A stretch of DNA of 64,000 bases from DASTFY01 sp963813375 (GTDB lineage: Bacteria; Actinomycetota; Acidimicrobiia; Acidimicrobiales; Ilumatobacteraceae), in the NCBI GenBank assembly GCA_963813375.1, contig CAWEYT010000018.1:120854-184853 (forward strand), given 5' to 3'. Position 1 is the first letter of the stretch. Every line of letters starts with the position of its first letter. Of the stretch, positions 1 through 8,922 are shown one piece after another. Both the position numbers and the translations under genes were made by a program. The notes below the pieces were generated by a model that ran no database searches, had not been told where the DNA came from, and saw only the letters and a program-made list of their open reading frames with translations.

Positions 1-920
1 CCGCGGTCGTCACCCGCCAGCCGGACGGCTCGGTGGCTGCGTTCCACAACGTGTGCCAGCACCGCGGACCGACCTTCGTGACCGAGTGGAAGGGCTGCGG
101 GGCCAAGAAGTTCACCTGCCCCTACCACGGCTGGATCTACGACACGACCGGGAAGGTCGTCGGCGTCCCCGAGCGGGTCGACTTCGCCGACGAGCAACTG
201 CAGGGTCTCCGCGCCCCCGCTGTGGCCGCAGAGGAGTGGGGAGGCTGGATCTGGGTGAACCTGTCCGGGCCGGACGCCGCTCCCCCGCTGCGGGAGTGGA
301 TCGGCGAGGACATCGCGGCCGACCTCGGGCGCTTCGGGATGGAGGACATGGTCCTGCTCGAGGTGCTCGAGTGGGACGTCCCCGTGAGCTACAAGGCCAT
401 CGTCGACGGGTTCAACGAGATCTACCACACGGCGTCGCTCCACCACGTCGGCTCGGCGTGGACGAAGTCGGCCAAGGACACCACCTTCCACGTGGTCAAC
501 GACCACAACTACATGTGCTTCGTCCCGCGCCAGCAGTACCGGGACCAGCTGGCCGAGAGCTGGGACCATCACCAGTACGCGATCTGCCACTACGTCGTGT
601 TCCCGAACACCGTCTTCAACTGCAACCCCGAGCACATCCAGGTGTTCAACCCCATCCCCATCGACGTCGACCGCACCCGCTTCCTCTGCTGGGAGCTCAT
701 CTACCCCGGCGACGACGAGGATCCCGAGTACGAGGCCTACAAGGACAGGATGCTCAACCACTGGGAGCACCTCAAGGTCGTGGTGGGCGAGGACATCGAC
801 ATCTACAAGCAGCTCGAGCGCACCAAACGGTCGAGCGCCTACACGAGGAACCTGCTCTCGTCACGCGAGTTCAAGATCGCCCACTACCACAACCTCATGG
901 CGGAGATGATCCGGGGCTGA
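1..920 (+). CDS. Rieske aromatic ring-hydroxylating dioxygenase, alpha subunit (5' partial)
   Basis: The open frame runs from base 3 to the stop at 918-920, so the N-terminus lies outside the window. Near the visible start are both halves of the Rieske 2Fe-2S site, CQHRG and CPYHGW. Further on, EIYHTASLHH gives the histidines of the mononuclear non-haem iron site. The family adds O2 to aromatic rings or demethylates aromatic ethers, using electrons from a separate reductase that is not visible here. The substrate cannot be told from sequence. It faces the convergent LLM gene 24 bases away. Confidence 0.88.
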   Translation, partial: AVVTRQPDGSVAAFHNVCQHRGPTFVTEWKGCGAKKFTCPYHGWIYDTTGKVVGVPERVDFADEQLQGLRAPAVAAEEWGGWIWVNLSGPDAAPPLREWIGEDIAADLGRFGMEDMVLLEVLEWDVPVSYKAIVDGFNEIYHTASLHHVGSAWTKSAKDTTFHVVNDHNYMCFVPRQQYRDQLAESWDHHQYAICHYVVFPNTVFNCNPEHIQVFNPIPIDVDRTRFLCWELIYPGDDEDPEYEAYKDRMLNHWEHLKVVVGEDIDIYKQLERTKRSSAYTRNLLSSREFKIAHYHNLMAEMIRG

Positions 921-944
921 CCGGACCACCACCTCGGGTGGGCG

Positions 945-1817
945 TCACACGAGCGCGGGCGCGAGCGCCCGCCATTCGCGGAGCGGCAACTCGGCGGGCT
1001 CATCGGTCAACACCTGGACGCACACGTGGTCGGCGCCGGCGTCGCGGTGCTCCTGGACACGGGCGGCGATGGCCGACTCGTCACCCCACGCCACGAGCGC
1101 GTCCACCAGCCGATCGCTCCCCCCGTCGAGGAGATCCTCTTCCTCGACACCGAACCGCCGCCAGTTGTTGACGTAGTTCGGCAGCACCATGTAGCGGGCG
1201 AGATGGCGCCGGCCGGTGGCGCGCGCCGTCGCCGGATCGGAGTCGAGCACCACGCCCTGCTCGGGCGCCACCAGCGCGTCGGGTCCGAGCGCTTCGCGCG
1301 CCCGTTGCGTGTGCAACGGCGTCACGAGATAGGGGTGGGTGCCGGCCGACCGCTCCCGCGCCAGCTCGAGCATCTTCGGCCCCAGCGCGGCGAGCGCCCG
1401 CCGGTCCGTCGGGAGCGGAGGGTCGGCCCTGTCCAGCTCGTCGAGGAAGGCCACCATCCTCGCCAACGGCTGGCGGTAGGTGCCGGGCTCGTTCACGCGG
1501 TCGATGAGGGGCTGGTGGCTCACGCCGAGGCCGATGAACAGCCGGTCACCGTGGTCGGCCGTCAGGCGGGCGTGCTCGGCGGCCGTCTCCTCCGCTCCGT
1601 GCATCCAGATGTTGAGGATGCCGGTGGCGACGACCACCGCGCGCGTCGCACCGAGCAGGTTGCGCAGCGCGCCGAACACGTCGCCTCCCACATCCGGCAC
1701 CCACAGCGCGGTCCAACGCATCTCCTCGAGCTCGGCGGCGGCTTCCGCCGCCTGGCCCGCGTCGCCGTGGCGTAGCTGTCCGCTCCAGATGCCGGTCCCG
1801 ATCAGGTCGAAGCTCAT
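945..1817 (-). CDS. LLM-class (luciferase-like) F420/FMN oxidoreductase
   Basis: A 290-residue TIM-barrel protein of the bacterial-luciferase superfamily. The ATG at 1815-1817 is chosen because the product then starts directly at the first barrel strand (MSFDLIGTGIW), although the frame stays open upstream. The YVNNWRRFG segment and the C-terminal DAGADHVCVQVL strand are typical of the short TIGR03620-like actinobacterial group, which mostly use cofactor F420. The substrate is unknown. It is last in the minus-strand run after the LigD-like gene, 70 bases downstream. Confidence 0.8.
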   Translation of the reverse strand: MSFDLIGTGIWSGQLRHGDAGQAAEAAAELEEMRWTALWVPDVGGDVFGALRNLLGATRAVVVATGILNIWMHGAEETAAEHARLTADHGDRLFIGLGVSHQPLIDRVNEPGTYRQPLARMVAFLDELDRADPPLPTDRRALAALGPKMLELARERSAGTHPYLVTPLHTQRAREALGPDALVAPEQGVVLDSDPATARATGRRHLARYMVLPNYVNNWRRFGVEEEDLLDGGSDRLVDALVAWGDESAIAARVQEHRDAGADHVCVQVLTDEPAELPLREWRALAPALV

Positions 1818-1887
1818 ACCGGGGAGGTTGCCACACCCTGTTTCGCTCGAGGGTGTCCGCTCCGGCTGCTGGGGCCGCGCTGGGGCC

Positions 1888-2881
1888 CTACCCCTCCGGA
1901 TCGGGCGCCGGTGGCGCTTGGCGCCGGGCACGCGCCCGACGCTTGCCCTCGTGCATCGCGGCCACCCGGGCCACCGGGATGGTGTGCCCCTCGGCCACCA
2001 GGTCGGCCGGGAGGACCTGCGGCGCGGGCATGGCGTCCGCCCAGGGATCGCGGCTCACCCAAACGGTCGAGGGCGGTCAGGATGGTCAGCTCGCTCGGCA
2101 CGACGTCGTCGAGCTCGTCCCAGGCCAGGGGGAACGAGACCGGCACGCCGGGACGGACCCGCGGGCTGTACGCGGCCACGACGGTCGCCCCGCCGCTGCG
2201 GGTGGAGTCGATGAAGACCTTGCCCTCGCGGTCCTCCTTGAGGAAGGCGGTGGTCGCGATGGTCGGATCCAGACGCTCGGCCCGCACGGCGATGGCCCGC
2301 GTCGCCGCGGCCGCGTCCTCGATCGGCGTGCTGAGGTCGATGGGCACGTAGATGTGCACACCCTTGGATCCGCTGGTCTTCACCGCTCCGGCCAGGCCGA
2401 CCTCGTCGAGCGCCCGCCGGACGAGCTTGGCCGTGGCGACGACGCTGGAGAACGCGTCACCACTCGGCGGGTCGAGATCGAGCACGACGTGCGTGACGTG
2501 GTCCAGCCGGTCGACGTGGACGAGGGTCGGGTGATACTCGACGGCCCGCTGGTTGGCGAACCACAGCAGCGTGCGGCGGTCGTTGCAGAGCGCGTAGGCC
2601 ACGGTCCGCTGCGACGCCTCCGCCCACAGCGGCGCGCGCACGATCCAGTCCGGCGCATGGTCGGGCAGGTTCTTCTGCATGAACGGCCGCTGTCCCCTGG
2701 TGACGCGGATGACGGACAGCGGCCGGTCGTGCAGCGCCGGCAAGAGCCGCTCGCGGACGGCGTCGAGATAGTCGACGAGAGCCCGCTTCGTCGTCCCCGC
2801 TCCGTCGAACAGCGGCTGATCGAGGTTCGTGAGCTTGACCCCGTCCCGTTCCTCCTGCCCGCTTCCCGATCTCGCGGCCAT
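1888..2881 (-). CDS. LigD-type DNA polymerase/primase domain protein, stand-alone
   Basis: About 330 residues of the archaeo-eukaryotic primase fold found as the polymerase module of bacterial NHEJ ligase D. Visible marks are TNLDQPLF near the N-terminus, HVVLDLDPP (the metal-binding Asp pair), TSGSKGVHIYVP and STRSGGATVVAAYSPR. No ligase or nuclease domain is attached. A double-base site at 2050-2053 (Pro CCG+C) breaks the frame just before the conserved DPWADAMP. Removing one base gives a stop at 1888-1890, and the total length (994) is one more than a multiple of three. The ATG lies 5 bases after the ACC deaminase stop, so the two genes are probably co-translated. Ku is not in the window. 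Confidence 0.85.
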
Positions 2882-2886
2882 CCCCG

Positions 2887-3898
2887 TCAGAGCACGCCGG
2901 CGTAAGCGGGGAGGCAGGGCTGCCCACCGAGGTGCGCGTACGAGCACCTTCGAGCCGGCTGGTATCTCCCCGGAGCCGACGAGGCCCATGAGGCCCGCCA
3001 TCGACTTGCCCTCGTAGACGGGGTCCGTGAGCATCCCCTCCAGGCGGGCACACGTGCGGATGGCGTCGATCGTCGCCGCGTCGGGGATCCCGTAGATGCC
3101 GGCCGAGTAGCCGTCGACGAGGACGATCTCGTCGTCGCGCAACTCCCGCTCGAGCCCGATGGCGGTGGCCGTCGCCGACGCGATCCTCGTCACCTGGCCC
3201 CGGGTCTTCTCCATGGTTGCCGATGCATCGATCCCGATGACACGTCGACCGGGCCGGTCCTCCAGCGCGAACCCGGCGATCATCCCCGCATGCGTCGAGC
3301 CGGTCACGGTGCACACGATGACGTGGTCGAAGAAGATGCCGTGCTCCGCCTCCTGCTGGGCGACCTCGCGCGCCCAGTTGGCGAAGCCGAGGCCACCGAG
3401 CGGGTGGTCGGACGCGCCGGCAGGGATCGGGTACGGCTTGCCTCCCGCCTCCAGGACGGAGTCGATGGCACGCTGCCAGCTGTCGCGCAGACCGATGTCG
3501 AACCCGGCTGGGTCCATCCGCACGTCCCCGCCCATGATCCGGGAGAGCTGGATGTTGCCGACCTTGTCGTAGATCACATCGGGCCAGTCGACCCAGGCCT
3601 CCTGCACCGTGACAGCCTTCAGCCCGAGGTGGGCGGCCACCCCCGTCACCTGCCTGGTGTGGTTGGACTGCACCCCGCCGATCGAGACGAGCGTGTCGCA
3701 GCCTTGCGCCAGCGCATCCGGGACGAGGTACTCGAGCTTGCGCGTCTTGTTGCCGCCGTAGGCGATCCCGGAGTTGCAGTCCTCGCGCTTGGCCCAGATC
3801 TCCACCTGGCCGCCGAGGTGCGCGCTCAGCCGAGGCAGCGGGTGGATCGGCGAGGGGCCGAACGTCAGCGGGTAGCGCTCGAAGTCGTCGAGGCTCAT
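2887..3898 (-). CDS. acdS: 1-aminocyclopropane-1-carboxylate deaminase
   Basis: A PLP enzyme that opens the ring of ACC, the plant ethylene precursor, to 2-oxobutyrate and ammonia. The N-terminal half matches the family residue for residue: Lys51 in GGNKTRK (Schiff base) and Ser78 in GVQSNH. Later VYEGKS carries the Tyr-Glu pair that separates ACC deaminase from D-cysteine desulfhydrase. A double-base site at 2941-2944 (Leu CTC+G) falls between KVL and YAHLGG. Removing one base restores the diagnostic AHLGG segment and a normal 336-residue protein ending at 2887. It follows nitrile hydratase alpha by 19 bases. Without the repair it would read straight into the LigD-like gene, which is an artefact. 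Confidence 0.9.
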
Positions 3899-3917
3899 CG
3901 AGCGGGGTCTCCGACGC

Positions 3918-4493
3918 CTAGGGAGAGAGCGGCCGGCCGGTGCCGATCATCGAGTCGCGGGTGACGAGCGCGGCCAGGTCCTCCTCGGAGCAGCCGTCGG
4001 TGCCCTCGGGTCGCATGGGGAGGACGAGGTAGCGCTGCTCGGACGTCGAGTCGACCACGCGCAGCTCCACACCTTCGGGGATCAGCATGTCGAACTCGGC
4101 CAGCACCGCTCGGGGCTCGCGGACGACCCGGCTGCGGTACTCGAAGGACTTGTACCAGTCCGGCGGGGACCCCAGCACGCCGCTCGGGTAGCACGAGCAG
4201 AGCGTGCACACGACGACGTGGTGCAGCGTCGGGGTGTCCTCCAGCACCGAGATCGGGATCGTCTGCTTCGCCAACTCCGAGATGGTCGTCGTGGCGTCCG
4301 CCAGGAGACGGGCCTTGTAGTCGGGATCGGTCCAGGCCCGGGCGACGATGCGGGCGCCGAAGGCGGTGCTGGCACCCTCGCCGCGGTCCGCCGCGGCCAG
4401 CGTCTCGTCGATCTCCTCCGGATGGATGTGGCCGTGCTCGTGCAGATGCCGCTCGAGCACCTCGGCCCGCTGCGCAGGGGTCAGTTCGGTCAT
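3918..4493 (-). CDS. nthA: Nitrile hydratase alpha subunit (cobalt type)
   Basis: A 191-residue subunit of the metalloenzyme that hydrates nitriles to amides. The metal claw is visible as C96-T-L-C-S-C101. Thr in second place is the cobalt-type signature, while iron enzymes have Ser there. YRSRVVREPR and the Trp/Tyr residues after the claw are family-typical. The start ATG has a perfect AAGGAGG six bases upstream. The gene follows the beta subunit by 44 bases, the usual order for cobalt enzymes. The normal third gene, a beta-like activator that inserts the cobalt subunit, is absent: ACC deaminase sits in that place. Confidence 0.93.
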   Translation of the reverse strand: MTELTPAQRAEVLERHLHEHGHIHPEEIDETLAAADRGEGASTAFGARIVARAWTDPDYKARLLADATTTISELAKQTIPISVLEDTPTLHHVVVCTLCSCYPSGVLGSPPDWYKSFEYRSRVVREPRAVLAEFDMLIPEGVELRVVDSTSEQRYLVLPMRPEGTDGCSEEDLAALVTRDSMIGTGRPLSP

Positions 4494-4537
4494 GTCGCCT
4501 CCTTCATGCGGGACGGTGCATGGTGTCGATCACGAGC

Positions 4538-5119
4538 TCACGTCACCGGCTGGAGATCGCTCTCCCACAGGTCGACCACCAACCGGTGGTCGGCGCCGGG
4601 CCCGAAGAGCTCCTGGGCATCGAACTCGACGGCGTACACGTGCTCCGACGGCCCGTGACGGCCGGATGCCGCCGCCTCGGTCGGATGCGACCAGGCGCAC
4701 GACCGGGTGACGATCGTGCCCTCGTGGTTGCGCACGTACCGAGGCACCCGGGTGTGCATCGATGTCACGGGGTTGCCGACCCGGACCCGCTGTCCGTCGG
4801 CGAAGCGACGAGGGGTGGCCGGCTCACCCCTCGGCCGGGGCAGGGGCTCGGGTTGGCCGGACCCGTCGAGGAGGCCCTGCTCGGCGGCCATGCGCTCGAT
4901 GGCCCAGAGCCAGCGGCCGTAGTAGCGGGTCGCCAGGTACTCGTCCGGTGGCATCTGTTCGATGGTGTGGCGGAACCGGTCGATGGTCGTACCGGTCATG
5001 ACCACCCGGGCCATGACAGCTACACGGCCCTCCCACTCGTCGTGCACGGGCTCCTGCCCGGGTTGGCAGGGCACCTCGCCGAAGCCGTGCATGCCGCCCA
5101 TGTCGTGGACGCCGTCCAT
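4538..5119 (-). CDS. nthB: Nitrile hydratase beta subunit
   Basis: 193 residues opening with the hallmark MDGVHDMGGMHGFG. An N-terminal helical arm (about 1-105) and a C-terminal SH3-like barrel (about 105-193, from FADGQRVRV to LVVDLWESDLQP) are both present. The protein is shorter than most beta subunits (about 210-235) but not truncated. It packs against the alpha subunit to form the active site. GGGAGGA precedes the ATG. It is the first gene of the beta-alpha-acdS-LigD run. Confidence 0.9.
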   Translation of the reverse strand: MDGVHDMGGMHGFGEVPCQPGQEPVHDEWEGRVAVMARVVMTGTTIDRFRHTIEQMPPDEYLATRYYGRWLWAIERMAAEQGLLDGSGQPEPLPRPRGEPATPRRFADGQRVRVGNPVTSMHTRVPRYVRNHEGTIVTRSCAWSHPTEAAASGRHGPSEHVYAVEFDAQELFGPGADHRLVVDLWESDLQPVT

Positions 5120-5186
5120 GGCTCAATCCTCCCACGGTCCTCCGCCTCGATCGATGCCCTCTTCCGGCCGGAGGGGGCTCGGGGAG

Positions 5187-6296
5187 TCAGGCGGACCAGA
5201 CCCTGGCGGCGACGTCGACGACATGGGCCAGCTTGGCCCACTGTTGGTCCGGGGTGAGGGCGTTGCCCTCCATCGTGCTGGCGAACCCGCACTGCGGGCT
5301 CAGGCACAGTCGATCGAGCGGGACGTACGCGGCGGCCTCCTCGATCCGGGCCGCGAGCTCGTCGTACGGCTCGAGCTCGGGCCGCTTGCTCGTCACCAGC
5401 CCGAGCACCACCACCTTGTCCTCCGGCACGAGGCGGAGGGGAGAGAAGTCACCCGACCGCTCGTCGTCGAACTCCAGGAAGTAGGCGTCGACGCCGAGGT
5501 CGTTGAACAGCACCTCCGCCACCGGCTCGTAGCCGCCGGAGGCGAACCACGTGCTGCGGTAGTTGCCTCGGCAGAGGTGGATGGCGACGGTGAGATCCGC
5601 CGGCCGCGAGGCGAGGGCGGAGTTGATGAGCTGCGCGTAGGCGCGGGGCAGCTCGTCGGGGTCGTCGCCCCGCTCGACTGCCCCCGCCCGCATCACGGGG
5701 TCGCACAGGTAGGCCAGGTTCGTGTCGTCGAGCTGGAGGTACCGACAGCCGGCGTCGTACAGCGCGGCGATCTCGGCCCGATAGCAGGCGGCGAGATCGT
5801 CGAAGAACTGGTCCAGGTCCGGGTACGCCTGCAGGTCGATGGCCGCTCTCCCCCCTCGGAAGTGGACCATCGTGGGCGACGGGATCGACACCTTCGGCGT
5901 CTGGGTGGTGACGGAGGCGAGGTAGCGGAAGTCGTCCACCTGGATGTCCCGGACGTGCCGGAGCGGCGCGACCACGGACAACTTGGGCGGGGTCATGTGC
6001 ACGGTCGACGCCGAGTCCGAGCTCGACGCGATGCTGCCGGTGACGGCCACGCCCTCGAGCTGCTGGAGGAAGTCGAGGTGGAACCACGCCCGCCGCTGCT
6101 CACCGTCGGTGATGCTGCGCATCCCGAGGCTCTCGAGCGTGGTGACGTTGCGGGCGATCGCCGCGTCCTCGACGGTTCGGAGCTCGGCCGGCGTGATCGT
6201 GCCGGCGGCTGCCTGGGCGCGGGCGTCCACGACCTCGGGCGCGCGCAACAGGCTGCCGACGTGATCGGCACGAAACGGAGGATCGACTCGGGCCAC
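5187..6296 (-). CDS. MetE-like cobalamin-independent methyltransferase (C-terminal-domain type)
   Basis: 369 residues matching the C-terminal catalytic barrel of methionine synthase II, without the N-terminal half of true MetE (about 750 residues). The start has RADHVGSLLR. The zinc ligands appear as the His and Cys of IHLCRGN and the Cys of SPQCGF, and YLQLDDTNLAYL forms the substrate wall. Such single-domain proteins use various methyl donors and thiols, so the true substrate is unknown. The GTG start is preceded by AAGGAGG. It ends 67 bases before nthB in the same direction. Confidence 0.85.
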   Translation of the reverse strand: MARVDPPFRADHVGSLLRAPEVVDARAQAAAGTITPAELRTVEDAAIARNVTTLESLGMRSITDGEQRRAWFHLDFLQQLEGVAVTGSIASSSDSASTVHMTPPKLSVVAPLRHVRDIQVDDFRYLASVTTQTPKVSIPSPTMVHFRGGRAAIDLQAYPDLDQFFDDLAACYRAEIAALYDAGCRYLQLDDTNLAYLCDPVMRAGAVERGDDPDELPRAYAQLINSALASRPADLTVAIHLCRGNYRSTWFASGGYEPVAEVLFNDLGVDAYFLEFDDERSGDFSPLRLVPEDKVVVLGLVTSKRPELEPYDELAARIEEAAAYVPLDRLCLSPQCGFASTMEGNALTPDQQWAKLAHVVDVAARVWSA

Positions 6297-6365
6297 GCTG
6301 CCTCCTTGGCGGACGGACAGGATGATGGCACGCCCCCGGTGACGAGCGGCCCGTGCGGCGTGCGC

Positions 6366-7679
6366 TCAGGAGGCCAGGGCGACGCTCGTCGGGAGCCCGA
6401 GCGTGGCGACGAGCTCGTCGCGGCTCGGCCCCTCGGCGAACGGCGGTCGCCACCCGGTCCCGTAGACGGCGCGGGCCAGGGCTTCCGCCGGCGCCAGCGT
6501 CGCCGGCAGGGCCGTCATGGCCAGATAGCCGCCGGCGTGCTCCAGGATCCGCGGATCGACGGCGGCGGCGTCGAGGATGGTCCTCGACGTCAGCGGGCGG
6601 GTCAGGTCGATGGCGGCGCCGAGCCAGCGCTCCGCCCGCTCGGCGTCGGTCGCCATGTGGTCCTCCACCCACGGGAGGATCTCGGTCTCACAGCGCTCAC
6701 CGAAGGGCGCGGCGACATCGACAAGGTCCGCTCCCCCGTCGATCAGCCCGAGCAGCAGGCCGATCTGCATGCTGGCCATGGCGATGCCGCGTCCGGCCGT
6801 CGGCGTGGTCGTGGCGACCGCGTCGCCCACGGACACCACACCGCTCAGCGGTCGCTGCCACCGGTAGACGTTGCGCAGGAGGCCACCGGGCAGCACGTCG
6901 CCGCAGGGCACCGAGCGGTCGGGGTCCGTCCACGCGTCGAGGCCGGGGACGGCGCGGCAGGCGACCTCGAACAGCTCCCGGTGGCGGAGCTGCTTGAGCG
7001 CCTGATCGGCCGTCGGTCGCACGATGACGACCGAGAAGTGCCCGCGCTCGTGGGGGAAGACCATGGCGTCGAAGCCGTCGAAGCTCCCACCCCACACGTA
7101 CGGCTGGGTCAGCGGTCCGGGCTCAGCCCCCTCGTGCAGCCGGTAGCGGCGGTCGACATAGGCGAGACCGCACTCCCCGCCGATCTCCTCGACGACCGGA
7201 CCGCCGAGCCTCGGCCCCCGTCCGGACGCGTCGACGACGAGCGCCGCTGACACGGGATGGCCATCGACCACGACACCGACAGTCCGGCCTCGCTCCTGGA
7301 GCAGGCGCTCGACGCGACCGGTGCGGAGGGCAAGCCGCGGCGCCCGCGCCGCCGCGGCCCGCAGCGCGCGCTCGTAGGTGCGGCGGCGGGAGCGCACGAC
7401 GACGATGGCCGGCGAGCCGGGCATCTCGACCGTGAGCTCCTCGGCCCCGAGGCCGACCCACTCGGCATACGCCTCCGGCCACTCCGCCAACAGGAGCTCG
7501 CGCACCTGAGGACGGAACCCGTGGGCATGCTCGAACTGCATCACCCCACGGCGACGCCACGTGCCGTCGGGTCCCGGCCCGGGGTCAGGGTCGAAGGCGA
7601 CGACGCTCTGGCCTCGGCGGGCCAACGCGGCGCCCACCGTGAGCCCGGTGGGTCCGGCTCCGATGATGACGATCTCCAT
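6366..7679 (-). CDS. FAD-dependent monooxygenase / flavoprotein oxidoreductase
   Basis: 437 residues. The Rossmann motif IGAGPTGLTVGAAL is at the very start and the second FAD motif SVGDAVATTTPTAGRG lies around residue 280-295, the layout of class A hydroxylases and related halogenase/styrene-epoxidase-like proteins. An AAGGA sits six bases before the ATG. The gene is divergent from a TetR regulator and shares with it a palindromic site at 7712-7728, so it is the likely regulated target. The substrate is unknown. Confidence 0.85.
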   Translation of the reverse strand: MEIVIIGAGPTGLTVGAALARRGQSVVAFDPDPGPGPDGTWRRRGVMQFEHAHGFRPQVRELLLAEWPEAYAEWVGLGAEELTVEMPGSPAIVVVRSRRRTYERALRAAAARAPRLALRTGRVERLLQERGRTVGVVVDGHPVSAALVVDASGRGPRLGGPVVEEIGGECGLAYVDRRYRLHEGAEPGPLTQPYVWGGSFDGFDAMVFPHERGHFSVVIVRPTADQALKQLRHRELFEVACRAVPGLDAWTDPDRSVPCGDVLPGGLLRNVYRWQRPLSGVVSVGDAVATTTPTAGRGIAMASMQIGLLLGLIDGGADLVDVAAPFGERCETEILPWVEDHMATDAERAERWLGAAIDLTRPLTSRTILDAAAVDPRILEHAGGYLAMTALPATLAPAEALARAVYGTGWRPPFAEGPSRDELVATLGLPTSVALAS

Positions 7680-7693
7680 GGGGGGTCCTTCGC

Positions 7694-7728
7694 TATACTG
7701 ATGATGACTTGGTTACACTGAGAGTAAC
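7694..7728. promoter_or_regulatory. Divergent promoter with probable TetR operator
   Basis: Between the flavoprotein and TetR genes lies GTTAC-N7-GTAAC (7712-7728), a perfect 5+5 inverted repeat of the size TetR dimers bind. TATACT at 7694-7699 resembles a -10 hexamer for the plus-strand gene. That an operator overlaps both start regions is inference from position and symmetry. Confidence 0.6.
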
Positions 7729-7743
7729 TTGAAAGCTCCACGC

Positions 7744-8388
7744 GTGTCAACATCGAGCCCGCACCGCCCCTATCGATCGACGCTGCGCGAGGAGCAGGCG
7801 AGAGGCACCCGGCGCCGGATCGTCGCCGCCGGGCACGACCTCTTCGTCGAGCAGGGCTACGTGCCGACGACCGTCGACGCCATCGCCGCCCGCGCCGGGG
7901 TCAGCCGCAAGACCGTGTTCACGTCGGTCGGGGGCAAGGCCGGCGTCCTCAAGCTGGCCTGGGACTGGGCCCTGGCCGGGGACGACGAGCCGGTCCCCAT
8001 GGCGGACCGCCCGGACGTCAAGCGCATGCTCGACGAGCCGGATCCCGCCCGGTTGATCGAACAGTGGACGCGACAGAACGGGACCATCGCGTGCCGCCTG
8101 GCGCCGCTGTTCGACGTGCTCACCGTGGCCGCCGACGGCGATCCGGAGGCCGCGGCGCTGCAGGCGAACGCCGAGGCGAACCGCTCGGAGGCCGCCCGCT
8201 GGTTCGTCACCCGTCTCGCTGAGCTCGGTGGGCTCCGCGAGGACCTCCCCGTCGATCGGGCGGCGGCGATCGCCGAGCTCCTGATGGATCCCATCCCCGC
8301 CCGCCGGCTGGTCCTCGAGCGCGGGTGGACGGTCGACGAGTACGTGGGCTACGTGGAGCGGATGGCCAAGGCAGCCTTGCTGCCGTGA
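7744..8388 (+). CDS. TetR/AcrR family transcriptional regulator
   Basis: About 214 residues. The helix-turn-helix is clear: TTVDAIAARAGVSRKTVFTS, roughly residues 35-55. The C-terminal part is the usual variable ligand pocket. GTG at 7744 is chosen because of the AAAG eight bases upstream. A TTG at 7729 in the same frame would add five residues but abuts the operator. It probably represses the divergent flavoprotein and itself through the 7712-7728 palindrome. The inducer is unknown. Confidence 0.88.
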   Translation: MSTSSPHRPYRSTLREEQARGTRRRIVAAGHDLFVEQGYVPTTVDAIAARAGVSRKTVFTSVGGKAGVLKLAWDWALAGDDEPVPMADRPDVKRMLDEPDPARLIEQWTRQNGTIACRLAPLFDVLTVAADGDPEAAALQANAEANRSEAARWFVTRLAELGGLREDLPVDRAAAIAELLMDPIPARRLVLERGWTVDEYVGYVERMAKAALLP

Positions 8389-8839
8389 CCACCGCACCCG
8401 TCCGCGCCGCAGCGGCCATCGGCGCGGTTTCTTCGTCAACGGGGCGTCGCTGTCCTCGTGGACCCCCCGGTTGCCGGAGCTGCAAGCGGAGCTCGGCATC
8501 TCCGACGCCGCGCTGGGCCTCACGCTCCTCGGTGGGGCATCGGGGCTTGCTGGCCAGCCTGATCAGCGGGTGGTGCGTCGACCGTCGAGGGAGCCGGACG
8601 ATGACGGTGACGACCTCCGCGGTGATGTCCGTCTGCCTTCCACTGTTGGGAACGGTGCCGCGTTCTCGTCGGGCGCGCGTCTCGGCTTCCTCTTCGTGTC
8701 ACCGCTCATGGGTCTTATCGCCCAGCGGACCAGCGTCGCCACCGCGATGCTGCTCATCGCCGGCACCGCCGCGGTCGCCGTCGCCATCAGCCGCCTGCCC
8801 CACGCCGCTGAGACCGAGCTGGCGACCGCCGCGACCTGA
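8386..8839 (+). pseudogene. MFS transporter remnant with internal deletion
   Basis: The first part reads as the start of a 12-TM major facilitator (FFVNGASLSSWTPRLPELQ, then ASLISGWCVDRRGSRT, the loop 2-3 motif). The last part reads as its final helices (ARLGFLFVSPLMGLIAQRTS to ISRLPHA). About 250 residues of the middle are missing, and the join near 8645 does not fit a single frame. Two or three frame breaks in the first part look like the double-base sites elsewhere (for example CTT+G at about 8546), but they cannot explain the missing middle, so this is a true remnant. It starts inside the TetR stop. Confidence 0.75.
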
Positions 8840-8914
8840 CCAGCCCGCTGAGTCGACCGGAGGGTTCTGGCGCGGATCTGTCGCGGCTCCCGCGACGAAG
8901 TCGCGCCAGAAGCC
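8840..8914. repeat. 75-bp hairpin repeat, copy 1
   Basis: First of two tandem-like copies 8 bases apart. Inside it TTCTGGCGCG and CGCGCCAGAA form a perfect 10-bp outer stem, and TCGCGG/CCGCGA a nested inner stem around CTC. It lies between the MFS remnant and the sulfite-oxidase-like gene. It looks like a REP/BIME-style palindromic unit; whether it is genome-wide cannot be judged from one window. Confidence 0.85.
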
Positions 8915-8922
8915 ATCGACCG

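Noticed and set aside
1814..3898. A 694-residue ACC deaminase-LigD polymerase fusion protein
   Set aside because: The single open frame arises from one extra base in each gene. The proper ACC deaminase C-terminus (YAHLGG, stop at 2887) and a new ATG at 2881 are visible once each is removed.
5187..6296. Full-length methionine synthase MetE
   Set aside because: Only the C-terminal catalytic barrel is present, with a strong ribosome site at its own start, so it is a single-domain methyltransferase.
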